Assembly (NCBI RefSeq): GCF_015207755.1
Contig: NZ_JADEWH010000002.1
Span: forward strand, 62,001-126,000
DNA from: Nodularia sp. LEGE 06071
Lineage (GTDB): Bacteria; Cyanobacteriota; Cyanobacteriia; Cyanobacteriales; Nostocaceae
Length of the DNA stretch: 64,000 nucleotides
Direction: 5' to 3'
Below the pieces are notes generated by a model that saw nothing but the letters and a program-made list of their open reading frames with translations, ran no database searches and was not told where the DNA came from. Below, in pieces: positions 45,882-54,949 of the stretch (its first letter is position 1; every line of letters starts with the position of its first letter). A program made the translations under genes and the position numbers.

Positions 45882-47210
45882 CTGCATCCCCGATGGTGCG
45901 GCTAAAGTCAGTCCACGGCGCACGGGATACACAGGACGCTTGTTAACTAGAGATAATTGAAATTCTGACAAAATTGTGGCTAAAGCAATTTTCATTTCAT
46001 ACTGAGCAAAAGCCAAGCCTATACAACGACGATTTCCACCGCCAAAGGGCAAATATTCATAAGGGGAAAATTGCTTTTCTAAAAAGCGTTCTGGTTTAAA
46101 TTGCTGTGACTGTGGGTAAACTTCTTCACGATGATGGGCTAAATATATACTGGGAATTATCGCCGTTCCTACTGGTATTTCATAGCCCATAATTTCTACT
46201 GGGGTTTTCACAACTCTGGGAAATCCATTCCCCACAATTGGATAAATTCTCAAAGTTTCTTGGCAAACTGCGGTTAAATATGGCAATTTAGCAATGCTAC
46301 TCGGTTCGGGATGCACACCCAGGGTTTCTAATTCTCGTTGTAACTTTTCTCGTACTTCTGGTAAATGTCCCAACCAGTAAAAAGCCCATGTCAATGCAGA
46401 AGCTGTAGTTTCATGTCCCGCAACTAACATTGTCATTAATTCATCACGTAACTCAATATCTGACATTCCCTCGCCATCTTCATAACGAGCCGAAATCAAT
46501 AAACTGAGAATATCTTGGCGATGTTGTCCAGTTTCCGCCCGACGTTCTTGAATCAAACTATAAATTAGTTGATCGATTTGCTGCAATAACCGCACAACTC
46601 GCCCCCAAGGACTCCACGCACCTAAATCTTTTTGCATAAAGCTAAAAAAGAAGGCGCTGGACATTAAAGGGGAACCCATGAAGTCTAGGAGGGATGTGAG
46701 TAGTCGCCCCAATTCTCGAAAAACTGGCCCTTCATCTACACCAAATACCACTCGTAAAATCACCCGCATGGTGATTTCTTGCATTGAGGCGCGAATATTA
46801 AAAGGTTTCCCAATCGTCCATTCGTTACTAACTTGCTGGGTAATTTTGCGGATAGTTTCACCGTAAGCCCGCATCCTTTCGCCATGAAACGGTGGTGTTA
46901 ATAATTGTCTTTGGCGTTGGTGGCGATCGCCATCTAATATAATTACAGAATTATCGCCCAGCAAAAATCCTAAACCTCCGCCTCCTCCACCAGATCGAAA
47001 ACAGCTAGCATTACTACTAAATATCTGTTCCAGTGCTTGAGGATGGCTAAAATAGACAATGTGCTTATCCCCACGATTCCAAATGGTGAAGTTGTCACCA
47101 TAAACTTTGGCAAAATCTTCTACATATTTCACCGGCTGAGTGATAAATTTAACCATCCGCAGATAGCGCGGTAATTTGGGACCATCAGGTAAGTTGTAAG
47201 TTACTGTCAT
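45831..47210 (-). CDS. Cytochrome P450 (CYP110-like)
   Basis: A 459-residue heme-thiolate monooxygenase. The I-helix oxygen-activating motif is VAGHETTASALTW, the K-helix ExxR is QETLRIYP, and the heme-binding cysteine is in PFGGGNRRCIGLAFAQYEM. Nostocales often encode CYP110 enzymes, which hydroxylate fatty acids, alkanes or terpenes, and this sequence fits that group by general look. No redox partner or terpene synthase gene is adjacent. Its last 16 codons are duplicated at 42686-42736. Confidence 0.9.
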   Translation of the reverse strand: MTVTYNLPDGPKLPRYLRMVKFITQPVKYVEDFAKVYGDNFTIWNRGDKHIVYFSHPQALEQIFSSNASCFRSGGGGGGLGFLLGDNSVIILDGDRHQRQRQLLTPPFHGERMRAYGETIRKITQQVSNEWTIGKPFNIRASMQEITMRVILRVVFGVDEGPVFRELGRLLTSLLDFMGSPLMSSAFFFSFMQKDLGAWSPWGRVVRLLQQIDQLIYSLIQERRAETGQHRQDILSLLISARYEDGEGMSDIELRDELMTMLVAGHETTASALTWAFYWLGHLPEVREKLQRELETLGVHPEPSSIAKLPYLTAVCQETLRIYPIVGNGFPRVVKTPVEIMGYEIPVGTAIIPSIYLAHHREEVYPQSQQFKPERFLEKQFSPYEYLPFGGGNRRCIGLAFAQYEMKIALATILSEFQLSLVNKRPVYPVRRGLTLAAPSGMQMIPTVQVTRASIPVNV

Positions 47211-47319
47211 AGGAGTTTGTTTGAGTGACGGCTGATGATGTTAATTTTTACGAGTTTTTCTGTCATCGGAGGCTACACAAAGCGGTATATTTAACTAAGG
47301 CAGCCTCAGAAGTAAGCAG

Positions 47320-47580
47320 TGCCAAAAATCATCCTTATCCTCAACGGTAGGGGAGGAATCGGAAAAACGACTATGGCAGTTAATTTAGCTGCACAATTTG
47401 GGCAAAAAAACAAGTTTATTCTTATTGATGCAGATATTCAAGCTTCCGCCAGTTTATGGGCGGGGCGGAATTATAACTAGAGGATGTCGCTATTACTCAA
47501 TGGCGAACAAACAATGCACCGCAGGCGGCGTTAGACTAAAGCTGCGTGGCTGATGAATTACAGCGTGATTGGAGAAAATA
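47320..47580 (+). pseudogene. Decayed ParA-type ATPase gene
   Basis: A GTG at 47320 starts PKIILI, then a one-base loss shifts the frame. The next frame reads NGRGGIGKTTMAVNLAAQFG and FILIDADIQASASLWAGRN, with a deviant Walker A (Arg for the usual signature Lys) and the Walker A' aspartates, then a stop. A third frame reads EDVAITQWRTNNAPQAALD, a stop, and ADELQRDWRK up to base 47579. Most of the ATPase is missing. It leads straight into the intact gene at 47581, so the two were probably an operon of ParA-type ATPase and partner. Confidence 0.8.
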
Positions 47581-48159
47581 ATGGTTAACAAACATCTATC
47601 TGATTTACTACAAGAAGAAGCACAAAAATTGATCCCACTAGAAAATCAATCGGTGATTGAAGTTAAAGCTGAGAAAGTTACTGAAGACAATGCTTTAACA
47701 ACAGAGAAATTACCAACGCTGACATCTAAGCCAACTCCTGCGAAGGATACTATGCCTACTAATAATAATTTAGAAATCACTATCCAAGAATTAAAACAAA
47801 GTCTCGAAGAATCTCAAGATAAAGCAAAAGCTTTTCAAAAGCAAATTGTCGATTTGCAATCAGTTTTGTATGAGAAGCAAGTTTTAACAGAACGGCTGAC
47901 AAAAGAACTACACGAAGCTAAACAAGACGCGTTACACCTTGCAGAAGCTAATTCTCAACTTATCGAAGAAAGTAAATCACCAATCCCAGCCAAAGACAAT
48001 AAGCCCGCAATTCCAGAAAAATCGAACAATTCCGCTATCCAAGTCAAAGAAAAATATAACCCAGTTGGCTATAAAAAATCACATCAAGTTCCTGAATATC
48101 TGCTAGAACGTCAGAAAGAAGATGATGATTTTGCCGCTAATACTTGGTTATATGACTAA
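47581..48159 (+). CDS. Coiled-coil partner of a ParA-type ATPase, possibly McdB-like
   Basis: The 192-residue product has a polar N-terminal part, a Thr/Pro/Lys-rich linker, a coiled coil at about residues 65-140 (LKQSLEESQDKAKAFQKQIV, LTERLTKELHEAKQDAL), a second flexible linker, and a conserved-looking C-terminus VPEYLLERQKEDDDFAANTW-LYD. The ATG at 47581 has GGAG six bases upstream. Small charged coiled-coil proteins encoded just after ParA genes act as their partners. McdB, which spaces carboxysomes with McdA, also has a tryptophan close to its C-terminus, and ccmK3 and ccmK4 lie 2 kb away. A plasmid-type partition partner is the alternative. Confidence 0.6.
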   Translation: MVNKHLSDLLQEEAQKLIPLENQSVIEVKAEKVTEDNALTTEKLPTLTSKPTPAKDTMPTNNNLEITIQELKQSLEESQDKAKAFQKQIVDLQSVLYEKQVLTERLTKELHEAKQDALHLAEANSQLIEESKSPIPAKDNKPAIPEKSNNSAIQVKEKYNPVGYKKSHQVPEYLLERQKEDDDFAANTWLYD

Positions 48160-48233
48160 ATTCGTAATTCGTAATTCGTAATTCGTAATTCGTAATGCCT
48201 CCTGCGGAGGAGCTACGCTAACGTAATTCGTAA
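48158..48233 (+). repeat. AATTCGT tandem repeat with an embedded palindrome
   Basis: Five copies of AATTCGT are followed by GCCTCCTGCGGAGGAGC, a palindromic insert, and then by further AATTCGT copies. The whole fills the gap between two convergent genes. Confidence 0.85.
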
Positions 48234-49121
48234 TTAATTACGGAATTCTAGAATGTGTTGGGCGGTGACTTGTGGCTGTTCTAAGTGTGGGACATGACCA
48301 GCGTCTTGAATCCAGATTAGTTGACTATGGGGAATTGCTTGTTGAAATTTTTTGGCATCCGCTGTACCTAAAATTTTATCGGCATCACCCCATAAAATCA
48401 GTGTTGGTTGTACAATTTCTGAAAGCTGTTTTGCTTTAAAAGCACTGTAACCACCGCTTTTGGTAAAGGCTATTAATGCTTGTGTCCAATCGGGCATTTC
48501 TAAGTGTAATGCACCACATAATTGAGCATCAAGTGACGCGAGAAGCTGATTTTTGTAAGCAGTGCGGGAAATGCGATCGCGAATTTTAGGATTCCGTAAA
48601 AAGTTAGCTGCAAAAGCATCCAAGGGGGGAAACATCAATTTACTTAACGGTGAACCCCCTTTTAAACCAGCGCTGTCGATTAACACCAGTTTTTCTACTA
48701 CTTCTGGGTAAGTCAAGGTGAAATCAATGGCCGCAGCACCCCCCATCGACGCACCCACCAAAATCACTGGTTGCTTTATTAAGGTTTTCCAGAAATTATA
48801 CAGATGGGTTTTGATGGCTATGGGGCTAAATGGTAAACCCGCAATTCTATCTGTAAACCCAAAGCCTAATAAATCCACTGCCCAGGTTTGATTATCCCTT
48901 GCTAGCAGTGGCAACAGGCGACGAAATTCTAAAAGGGAACTGTCGAAGCCGTGAATTAATAATATAGGCGTACCACCACTACCTTGTTGAACATAGGTGG
49001 TGTTAATTGGTTGGTTAATTAAAGGAGTTGCGATCGCTTGACTTTGAATACTTTGAGCCAAGGCGATGGAAGTCGGTTCTGTCAGTTGCCCAACTGAGGG
49101 AGGTAAAAAACTAGGAAACAT
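48234..49121 (-). CDS. Alpha/beta hydrolase
   Basis: The 295-residue product has the alpha/beta hydrolase fold. The oxyanion region is ILLIHGFDSS, the nucleophile elbow is VGASMGGAAA with the catalytic Ser, an acidic residue follows in LILWGDADKILG, and the His is in IQDAGHVPHLEQP. Between them is a lid of about 70 residues. Substrate is unknown. I use the ATG at 49121 (MFPSFLPPSVG); a TTG at 49163 would add 14 residues. It is divergent from the membrane protein gene at 49188. Confidence 0.85.
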   Translation of the reverse strand: MFPSFLPPSVGQLTEPTSIALAQSIQSQAIATPLINQPINTTYVQQGSGGTPILLIHGFDSSLLEFRRLLPLLARDNQTWAVDLLGFGFTDRIAGLPFSPIAIKTHLYNFWKTLIKQPVILVGASMGGAAAIDFTLTYPEVVEKLVLIDSAGLKGGSPLSKLMFPPLDAFAANFLRNPKIRDRISRTAYKNQLLASLDAQLCGALHLEMPDWTQALIAFTKSGGYSAFKAKQLSEIVQPTLILWGDADKILGTADAKKFQQAIPHSQLIWIQDAGHVPHLEQPQVTAQHILEFRN

Positions 49122-49187
49122 AAACTTCAGTTTACCGTTTAAGAGTACTCCAGTGGCTGCCAAATTGTCGGTATATTAAATATATTT

Positions 49188-49859
49188 ATGTCCCTGACTC
49201 AATTGTTAAATTCTCCTCTATGGCTAAAGTGGACTGTCATCACTTTACTAGGCTTTCTGCTCAGTAGTATCACAGGCTTAATGGGGGGATTTTTGGGCTT
49301 AAAAGTCTTCGTCTATCCACTGGCTTGGGTGTTTAAAGGGTGTGAAGGAGAAGGTGCCATCGGATGTATAATTCTTGGCGCAGCATTAGGAGCAGCTATA
49401 GGATTAGGGCTGACCATTGGTATCGCTCAATGGTTAATCCTCCGCAGCATTGTGCCGCGTTCCCAATGGTGGATTCTGACATCAGTTTTAGGATGGTGCG
49501 GTATCTTTTTCAGCCTGACTGTCATGGTATATGTAACCACACCTGCACCTGGTTCGCCTGGATTTGGGCAGCCTCTCATAGCACAATTGCCCTTAGCTGG
49601 AAGAGCGATCGCACCAGTCATTTTAGCGGGTGCGCTCATGGGATTATTTCAGTGGTTGATTCTGCGCTCTTCTCTGCGGCAATCATGGTGGTGGATTCCG
49701 ACTCATGCTTTCATGATGCTACTGGCAGGATTGGGGGTGTATCTCCAGGAAGAGAATATCAGTGGTTTACCCACTATGGGCGTATTTATAGTGATTTTTT
49801 CGCTAATTTATGCCGTGTTGAGTGGTAGCCTCTTACATTGGCTGGTACAGCGTAAGTAA
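49188..49859 (+). CDS. Membrane protein with an internally duplicated QWLILR motif
   Basis: The 223-residue product has about five or six hydrophobic segments and no signal peptide. The segment IAQWLILRSIVPRSQWWI recurs as LFQWLILRSSLRQSWWWIP about 80 residues later, which suggests an internal duplication. No family with known function is recognised. It lies 210 bases before ccmK3 on the same strand, but nothing links it to carboxysomes. Confidence 0.7.
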   Translation: MSLTQLLNSPLWLKWTVITLLGFLLSSITGLMGGFLGLKVFVYPLAWVFKGCEGEGAIGCIILGAALGAAIGLGLTIGIAQWLILRSIVPRSQWWILTSVLGWCGIFFSLTVMVYVTTPAPGSPGFGQPLIAQLPLAGRAIAPVILAGALMGLFQWLILRSSLRQSWWWIPTHAFMMLLAGLGVYLQEENISGLPTMGVFIVIFSLIYAVLSGSLLHWLVQRK

Positions 49860-50069
49860 GTCAAAAGAAGCAAGGAAGAAGACAAAAGACGGAGCTTGTA
49901 CTCCGCCCCAGTTCAAGCGTCCTAAAAGGGCAGGGAAGAGTACCCATGCTCCCTGCCCCCTTCCCCTCCGCCTCTTCAGTAGCAGAGAAAATTTTCTCAA
50001 ATGTCAAAATTGGTACGAAAGCCTCGTACAATTGATATCACTTCATTTTTCAACTCAGGAGCTAATGCC

Positions 50070-50378
50070 ATGCCAATGGCGGTTGGCGTAATTGAAACCT
50101 TGGGCTTTCCTGCTGTACTAGCAGCAGCCGATGCAATGGTTAAATCTGCCGCAGTCACAATTGTGTATTATGGTCAAGCTGAAAGCGCTCGAATGTTAGT
50201 CGCTGTTCGGGGACGCGTTTCGGAAGTTAATAGGGCTGTAGAAGCAGGAATATTAGCCGGAGAACAAACTTTTGGTGGTCAAGTAATTACCCACTACATT
50301 GTTCCTAACCCTCCAGAAAACGTGGAGACCATTTTACCCATCCACTTCACCGAAGTATCTGAACCGTTCCGGATGTAA
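50070..50378 (+). CDS. ccmK3: Carboxysome shell protein CcmK3
   Basis: A 102-residue single BMC-domain protein of the beta-carboxysome shell. The domain opens [20 protein letters not shown]. The CcmK3-type end THYIVPNPPENVETILPI differs from the IIARPHENV end of CcmK1, K2 and K4. CcmK3 is thought to form mixed hexamers with CcmK4 and to adjust shell permeability. The ATG at 50070 has AGGAG eight bases upstream, so the in-frame extension to 50001 is not used. ccmK4 follows after 274 bases, as in the satellite ccmK3-ccmK4 locus of other cyanobacteria. Confidence 0.92.
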   Translation: MPMAVGVIETLGFPAVLAAADAMVKSAAVTIVYYGQAESARMLVAVRGRVSEVNRAVEAGILAGEQTFGGQVITHYIVPNPPENVETILPIHFTEVSEPFRM

Positions 50379-50652
50379 TAGGCAAATTTGTCATCTGAAT
50401 ATCTTGCACCATTGCCAATAACCATAGGGTGAACGCTACCAAAAGCATAAAAATCCACGTTTTAGCCCACGGTAAGCAATACCCACTCTAGAAAAATTGT
50501 GATCAAATCAGTGATGCAAGATGTCAACGCCTGAAAAAAACACATTGAGCAAATTTTTACCCTATAAGGGTTTTAAAATGTGTTTTGTGAAAATCATCAA
50601 ACTTCCCCACGTTGCTTCAGACAATACATTTATTCATACAGGAGATTACTAA

Positions 50653-51003
50653 ATGTCATTACAGGCCGTTGGCGCACTTGAAACGAAGGGTTTTCCGGCT
50701 GTACTAGCAGCAGCTGATGCGATGGTAAAAGCCGGACGCATCACCCTTGTCGGTTATATCCGAGTGGGTAGCGCTCGTTTTACAATAAATATTCGCGGAG
50801 ATGTTTCTGAAGTCAAAACAGCTATGGCAGCTGGTATTGAAGCCGCAGAAAATGTTCATGGCGGTACTCTGGAATCCTGGGTGATTATTGCCCGTCCCCA
50901 TGAAAACGTGGAAGCAGTTCTGCCAATCGGCTATACAGATGCAGTTCAACAGTATCGGGATTCTGTAGAAAATCCCATTGTGCGCTCATCTAACAGGTTA
51001 TAA
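50653..51003 (+). CDS. ccmK4: Carboxysome shell protein CcmK4
   Basis: A 116-residue BMC-domain shell protein: [20 protein letters not shown], then [20 protein letters not shown], the pore-side strand [20 protein letters not shown], and the [19 protein letters not shown] end. The C-terminal tail ([19 protein letters not shown]) is longer than in CcmK1/K2, as in CcmK4. GGAGA lies at a good distance before the ATG. It is downstream of ccmK3; the main ccm operon is not in this window. Confidence 0.93.
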   Translation: MSLQAVGALETKGFPAVLAAADAMVKAGRITLVGYIRVGSARFTINIRGDVSEVKTAMAAGIEAAENVHGGTLESWVIIARPHENVEAVLPIGYTDAVQQYRDSVENPIVRSSNRL

Positions 51004-51397
51004 AGTTAAATTCATTAGTTATTTAGTCAAAAGTTAAAAGTTTAGAATTTACCTTTGACCTTTGACTATTGACTTTTTTTGACAAAACGTATGATAAATC
51101 AATAACTTTAGCTGACATTACCAGTGGGATTAGTTGCAACACCACCTGATCATCTCCCCCTGTTTTTCCCTATTCTTTCGTAATCTACTCAATATTGCCC
51201 AAAAAACCGAAATTGATCGCAGCAGGAACCAATTTTAGCTACATCTGGGTCAGAGAAAAACTACAATTTAGCAAAATTTACCTAAATTTTGCATAAAGTT
51301 AGTAAAACCAGACGTAATAAGAATAGAACATCTGAGATGTCTTGATGAAAAAGACAGATGAATGGGCAACTGTCAGATGATCAGTTAAGTGTGACAA
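51004..51397. other. Spacer before hetZ with repeats and a palindrome
   Basis: The first part holds AAAGTTAAAAG and TTTGAC-type short repeats (51008-51082). Further on lies a perfect 22-base palindrome (51271-51292), listed separately. The region probably holds the hetZ promoter. No gene is seen. Confidence 0.6.
51271..51292. promoter_or_regulatory. Perfect palindrome upstream of hetZ (candidate operator)
   Basis: GCAAAATTTA and TAAATTTTGC form a perfect 10-base inverted repeat with CC between them. It ends 105 bases before the hetZ start. No T-run follows, so an operator is more likely than a terminator. The binding protein is unknown. Confidence 0.45.
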
Positions 51398-52585
51398 ATG
51401 GGGGTTGTGATGCAAACTTTAATACAGGGTTTCGAGGAGCGCAATCTCGCTATGACAAAGGAGGCAGAAAAACTAGCTGATTATTGGGGTAAGCGTCTAG
51501 CTGCGGAATGTCCAGAGCAAAGCATAGCCAACAGAGAAAGTATTATTCTCTGGCTTTTAGGAAGTGATTTAGAACGCTTTGATCAGATCAAGCCTCAAGA
51601 ACTCAAAATTGCGGAACAAGCGATGGAATATCGCTGGAAAATTTTACGCCAACGCTACTTGGGTATCGGGCGAGAACGTGCCTATCGCCAGCTGCTGACT
51701 CGTCTAGCAGGTTTAGTTACATTACGCAATAAGATTCAGACTTGGGTTTCTCTGAGTCGCGATCGCCAGCGTAGTGTCATGGATGTATTGCAAGAAGTTT
51801 TACAAGAATTGCTGCAAAACGATAAGTATATGCAGCAGCAAATGGCTTGTATTGCTGAATTTACCCCGGATAAACGACTGCGGGATACTTTATTATTTGC
51901 CAGTATAGAAGAGTATTCTATGCGTCCAGTCCGAAATCAACCCTTGCTGGTATATAGATTTGTCAACTACCTGCGGCGCATTCAGCGTGGTGGTTTAACC
52001 CAAGTGCCAAGCAGTGAATTGGTTAGGGTGGTTTCCGAAGAAATCCTCTCAGATGCTAGTGAAAATCGGGTAAACTTGGCTGATCATCAAGCGATCGCTG
52101 AATATCAAGAAACACAACAACTAGAAGAGCAACAGGCACTGCGGCAGCTAGTACAACAGGAATTTGCCGATTATTTACAAGAAACTCTGGGACAAGAGGC
52201 AGTAGATTGGTTGCGATTGTATCTGCAAGGCAAGTCCCAAGATGAAATCGCCAAAAAACTACATAAGCCAATCAAAGAAATTTACCGACTCAGAGAAAAA
52301 ATTAGCTACCATGCTGTGCGCGTCTTTGCCCTCAAAGGTCAAACAGAACTCGTGGATAACTGGTTGGGAATTTCCCTGCAAGAACACAATTTGGGGTTAA
52401 CTCAAAACCAATGGCAGCAACTCGATGAAAACTTAACTCCTTTGCAGCGACAAATCCTCGATTTGCGTAAAGCAGGCCACTCCATAGAAGCAATAGCCCA
52501 ACAATTACAGATGAAAACTCATCAGGTGATGGGCGAATGGACAAAAGTCTATCTTGCAGCCCAATCTTTAAGAACTCAAGAATGA
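51398..52585 (+). CDS. hetZ: HetZ, regulator of early heterocyst differentiation
   Basis: The 395-residue product is close in length to HetZ of Anabaena PCC 7120 (about 401 residues). HetZ acts with HetR early in heterocyst differentiation. The chain is helical and ends in two helix-turn-helix-like segments: LYLQGKSQDEIAKKLHKPIK and LDLRKAGHSIEAIAQQLQMK, both of the kind seen in sigma-factor-like DNA-binding regions. The next gene is patU, giving the hetZ-patU order known from Nostocales, which supports the call. The ATG at 51398 is used; a second in-frame ATG at 51410 is possible. Confidence 0.85.
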   Translation: MGVVMQTLIQGFEERNLAMTKEAEKLADYWGKRLAAECPEQSIANRESIILWLLGSDLERFDQIKPQELKIAEQAMEYRWKILRQRYLGIGRERAYRQLLTRLAGLVTLRNKIQTWVSLSRDRQRSVMDVLQEVLQELLQNDKYMQQQMACIAEFTPDKRLRDTLLFASIEEYSMRPVRNQPLLVYRFVNYLRRIQRGGLTQVPSSELVRVVSEEILSDASENRVNLADHQAIAEYQETQQLEEQQALRQLVQQEFADYLQETLGQEAVDWLRLYLQGKSQDEIAKKLHKPIKEIYRLREKISYHAVRVFALKGQTELVDNWLGISLQEHNLGLTQNQWQQLDENLTPLQRQILDLRKAGHSIEAIAQQLQMKTHQVMGEWTKVYLAAQSLRTQE

Positions 52586-52839
52586 GTCTCAAAAAAGAGG
52601 AAAGGGAACAGGGAGCGGGCATAGCGGCGCTGACCGCGTAACGTCCCGAAGGGTACGGGGACAGTGGAAAAGACCCCAGACATATCTAACTGCTTTGATT
52701 TTGGGTTTGGGATTCATTCCCAATGCCCAATCTGGTGGTAATTAATTTAATTTTTAACAAGATAATTAAGTATCTTTTGTTTACTTCTAACTAATTTATA
52801 GCAAAATAAAATATAAGAAAACACTGAGTAATCAAATTT

Positions 52840-54060
52840 ATGTTGTCTTCAGACGGGAAACCAACTGATACTAGAGCAAATGGGCAGCAAGTATTACCCA
52901 ACACTCCAGCAAATTGGGAGCGAAGACGCGAGCAAGTATTCTATCTAATTGATAATCTTTTATCCTTTGAAGCTTGCCTATACCACCAAGTTGCGCCCTT
53001 TGAGATAGAAGACAATCAGCTGTTATTAGGCATGGTTCATCCACAAGACAGCGAGGCCCTAGATTACGTAAGTCGCATCGTATCTTATATTAATTGCACA
53101 ATAGTGGCTCAAGAAATCACTACCGACATACACCGCACGATACTATCGGCTTACCTCAACCATAAAAATACATTCCGCCCAGATGCCAAACCAGTGGATA
53201 ACCAAGAAGCAAACGAAGCCTCGGAAAAGAGCAAAATTACTATTATCGACCAACTGATTCAATCTACAACAAACTCCTCTCAACCCCATCAAACTAAAAC
53301 CGCACAACATTCTCCGCAACAGAACGATTTTGCCTCCACGCCCAAGCCAAATAACTTATCTTCAACGACCACACCCATTCCTCCCCTCAACAACCAGCAA
53401 GAAGAAGACTCTGCTAGGCTAGAACTACTCAGTAAATTAACGGTTTTACAAGTAAATGTCTCCGAAGAATTCATTCCTGTAGAGATGCTCGCCAGCCTAC
53501 CACCCAAGAAATTACTAGAAGAATTACTGGGGCGAGTTTTGAGTGGGGGAATTGGTCGCTTGTATTTGGAAAGACAACCTTACCAAGGAAAGATATTTTG
53601 GAGTGATAATGGAGTCATGCAGTCCGTATTAGAAAATCTTCCTCTTTCCCTATTCCAAGGAGTACTGAATCAATTGAAGTGCTTTGCCTCCTTACCTGTT
53701 GGCAAACTTGCAGAACCAAAACAGGTAGAAAAAGAATGCCTATATCAACGAAATCGTTTGTTATTACGCCTGCGGGTGATGCCGGGAACTTACGGCGAAG
53801 AGGCGACTCTACAAGTATTAAAGGGAACGGCTTTAAAGTTTTATCAGCAACAACAGTTAGCCCGTCTGAGTCGCGATGCCTTGGGAATTTCTCAACAACT
53901 CAGCTTGAAGTTACATGAACTGCAAGAACGAATTAGTCTCAATCCCAGCCTCAAATCTGAGCAACTGGACTCTGTAGTAGCTTTAAATAAGCTCGTACAA
54001 AATTTAGACCAGCAGATCAAAGTACTGAGAGCCACGAGCGAAATCCCCACAAATAGCTAA
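52840..54060 (+). CDS. patU: PatU, heterocyst pattern protein (unsplit form)
   Basis: The 406-residue product lies 254 bases after hetZ. The N-terminal part (about residues 25-115) resembles the N-terminal domain of GspE/PilB-type ATPases (FEACLYHQVAPFEIEDNQLL, then LGMVHPQDSEALDYV). A long Gln/Asn/Ser-rich linker follows (about 120-195). The C-terminal domain (about 200-340; LPPKKLLEELLGRVLSGGIG) and a final coiled coil end the chain. In Anabaena PCC 7120 the gene is split into patU5 and patU3; here it is one open frame. PatU products affect heterocyst spacing together with HetZ. Confidence 0.8.
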   Translation: MLSSDGKPTDTRANGQQVLPNTPANWERRREQVFYLIDNLLSFEACLYHQVAPFEIEDNQLLLGMVHPQDSEALDYVSRIVSYINCTIVAQEITTDIHRTILSAYLNHKNTFRPDAKPVDNQEANEASEKSKITIIDQLIQSTTNSSQPHQTKTAQHSPQQNDFASTPKPNNLSSTTTPIPPLNNQQEEDSARLELLSKLTVLQVNVSEEFIPVEMLASLPPKKLLEELLGRVLSGGIGRLYLERQPYQGKIFWSDNGVMQSVLENLPLSLFQGVLNQLKCFASLPVGKLAEPKQVEKECLYQRNRLLLRLRVMPGTYGEEATLQVLKGTALKFYQQQQLARLSRDALGISQQLSLKLHELQERISLNPSLKSEQLDSVVALNKLVQNLDQQIKVLRATSEIPTNS

Positions 54061-54265
54061 GAAAAATTAATTCTGTCAGTGAAAGCGCTGATTTCTTTCC
54101 TATACACACTTGTTATGTTGTAATGGAATTATGGAGTAAACCCCTTTAAAATTTTAGTATATTTTATCACATAATTTTACTTGTTTATACTAGGATGAGG
54201 GGTTTAAAAATTTATAGTAGCCAACTTAATTTTTCAGACTTAAACTCATTTATTTGAGATACTAC

Positions 54266-54949
54266 ATGCAGACTGAGCTTTTTAGTCAACTTTTTCCCTT
54301 ATTGAGTACAGCCAATCCACAGACTTTGGAATGGCTACTCAACGTGGCAATTGAACACGAATACCCTGTTGGGCGAGCCGTGTTGATGGAAGATGCCTGG
54401 GGTAACGCAGTTTACTTCGTAGTTTCCGGCTGGGTGAAAGTCCGACGCACCTCCGGAAATGATTCTGTAGCTCTGGCAATTTTAGGTCGAGGTGATTTTT
54501 TCGGCGAAATGGCGATTTTAGATGAATACCCCCGTTCAACTGATGTTATTGCCCTTTCGCCAGTGCAGTTGTTGAGTATCTCTAGAGAGCGTTTTATTCA
54601 AATATTATTTAAAGACCCGCAGTTACATCACCGGATGTTGCAACTGATGGTGCGGCGATTGCGACAAAGTAACCAGCGTTTACAAATCCGCTCTTATCCG
54701 CCTGCTGTCAAACTTGCTCATACCTTAGTCAATTTGAGCGAAAGCTATGGACAAGAATCAAGCAATGGGAAGGAAATTTTGAATATTCCTTTGAAAGATT
54801 TAGCCGATGTCACAGATATTGGTGTAGAAGAAACTACCAAAATCATGCAAAAACTCAATGAAAAAGGTTGGATCTTCATTGACAGTGCCAACAATATGAT
54901 TAATCTGATCAACTTGAAACAGTTGATCAACCTAGCTGGAAAGGTCTAA
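54266..54949 (+). CDS. Crp/Fnr family transcription regulator
   Basis: The 227-residue product has an N-terminal cyclic-nucleotide-binding beta roll (about residues 15-125). Its phosphate-binding cassette, GDFFGEMAILDEYPRSTDV, keeps the Glu and Arg-Ser of cAMP-binding Crp proteins. A long dimerisation helix and a C-terminal winged helix follow (about 150-220; ILNIPLKDLADVTDIGVEET). No Cys cluster for oxygen sensing is present. I start at the ATG at 54266 (MQTELFSQL). It is downstream of patU, but a 205-base AT-rich spacer suggests its own promoter. The regulon is unknown. Confidence 0.88.
   Translation: MQTELFSQLFPLLSTANPQTLEWLLNVAIEHEYPVGRAVLMEDAWGNAVYFVVSGWVKVRRTSGNDSVALAILGRGDFFGEMAILDEYPRSTDVIALSPVQLLSISRERFIQILFKDPQLHHRMLQLMVRRLRQSNQRLQIRSYPPAVKLAHTLVNLSESYGQESSNGKEILNIPLKDLADVTDIGVEETTKIMQKLNEKGWIFIDSANNMINLINLKQLINLAGKV

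Noticed and set aside
47581-48159. Firm assignment as McdB
   Set aside because: The terminal Trp and nearby ccmK genes fit, but a general ParA partner explains the same facts, so no gene symbol is given.
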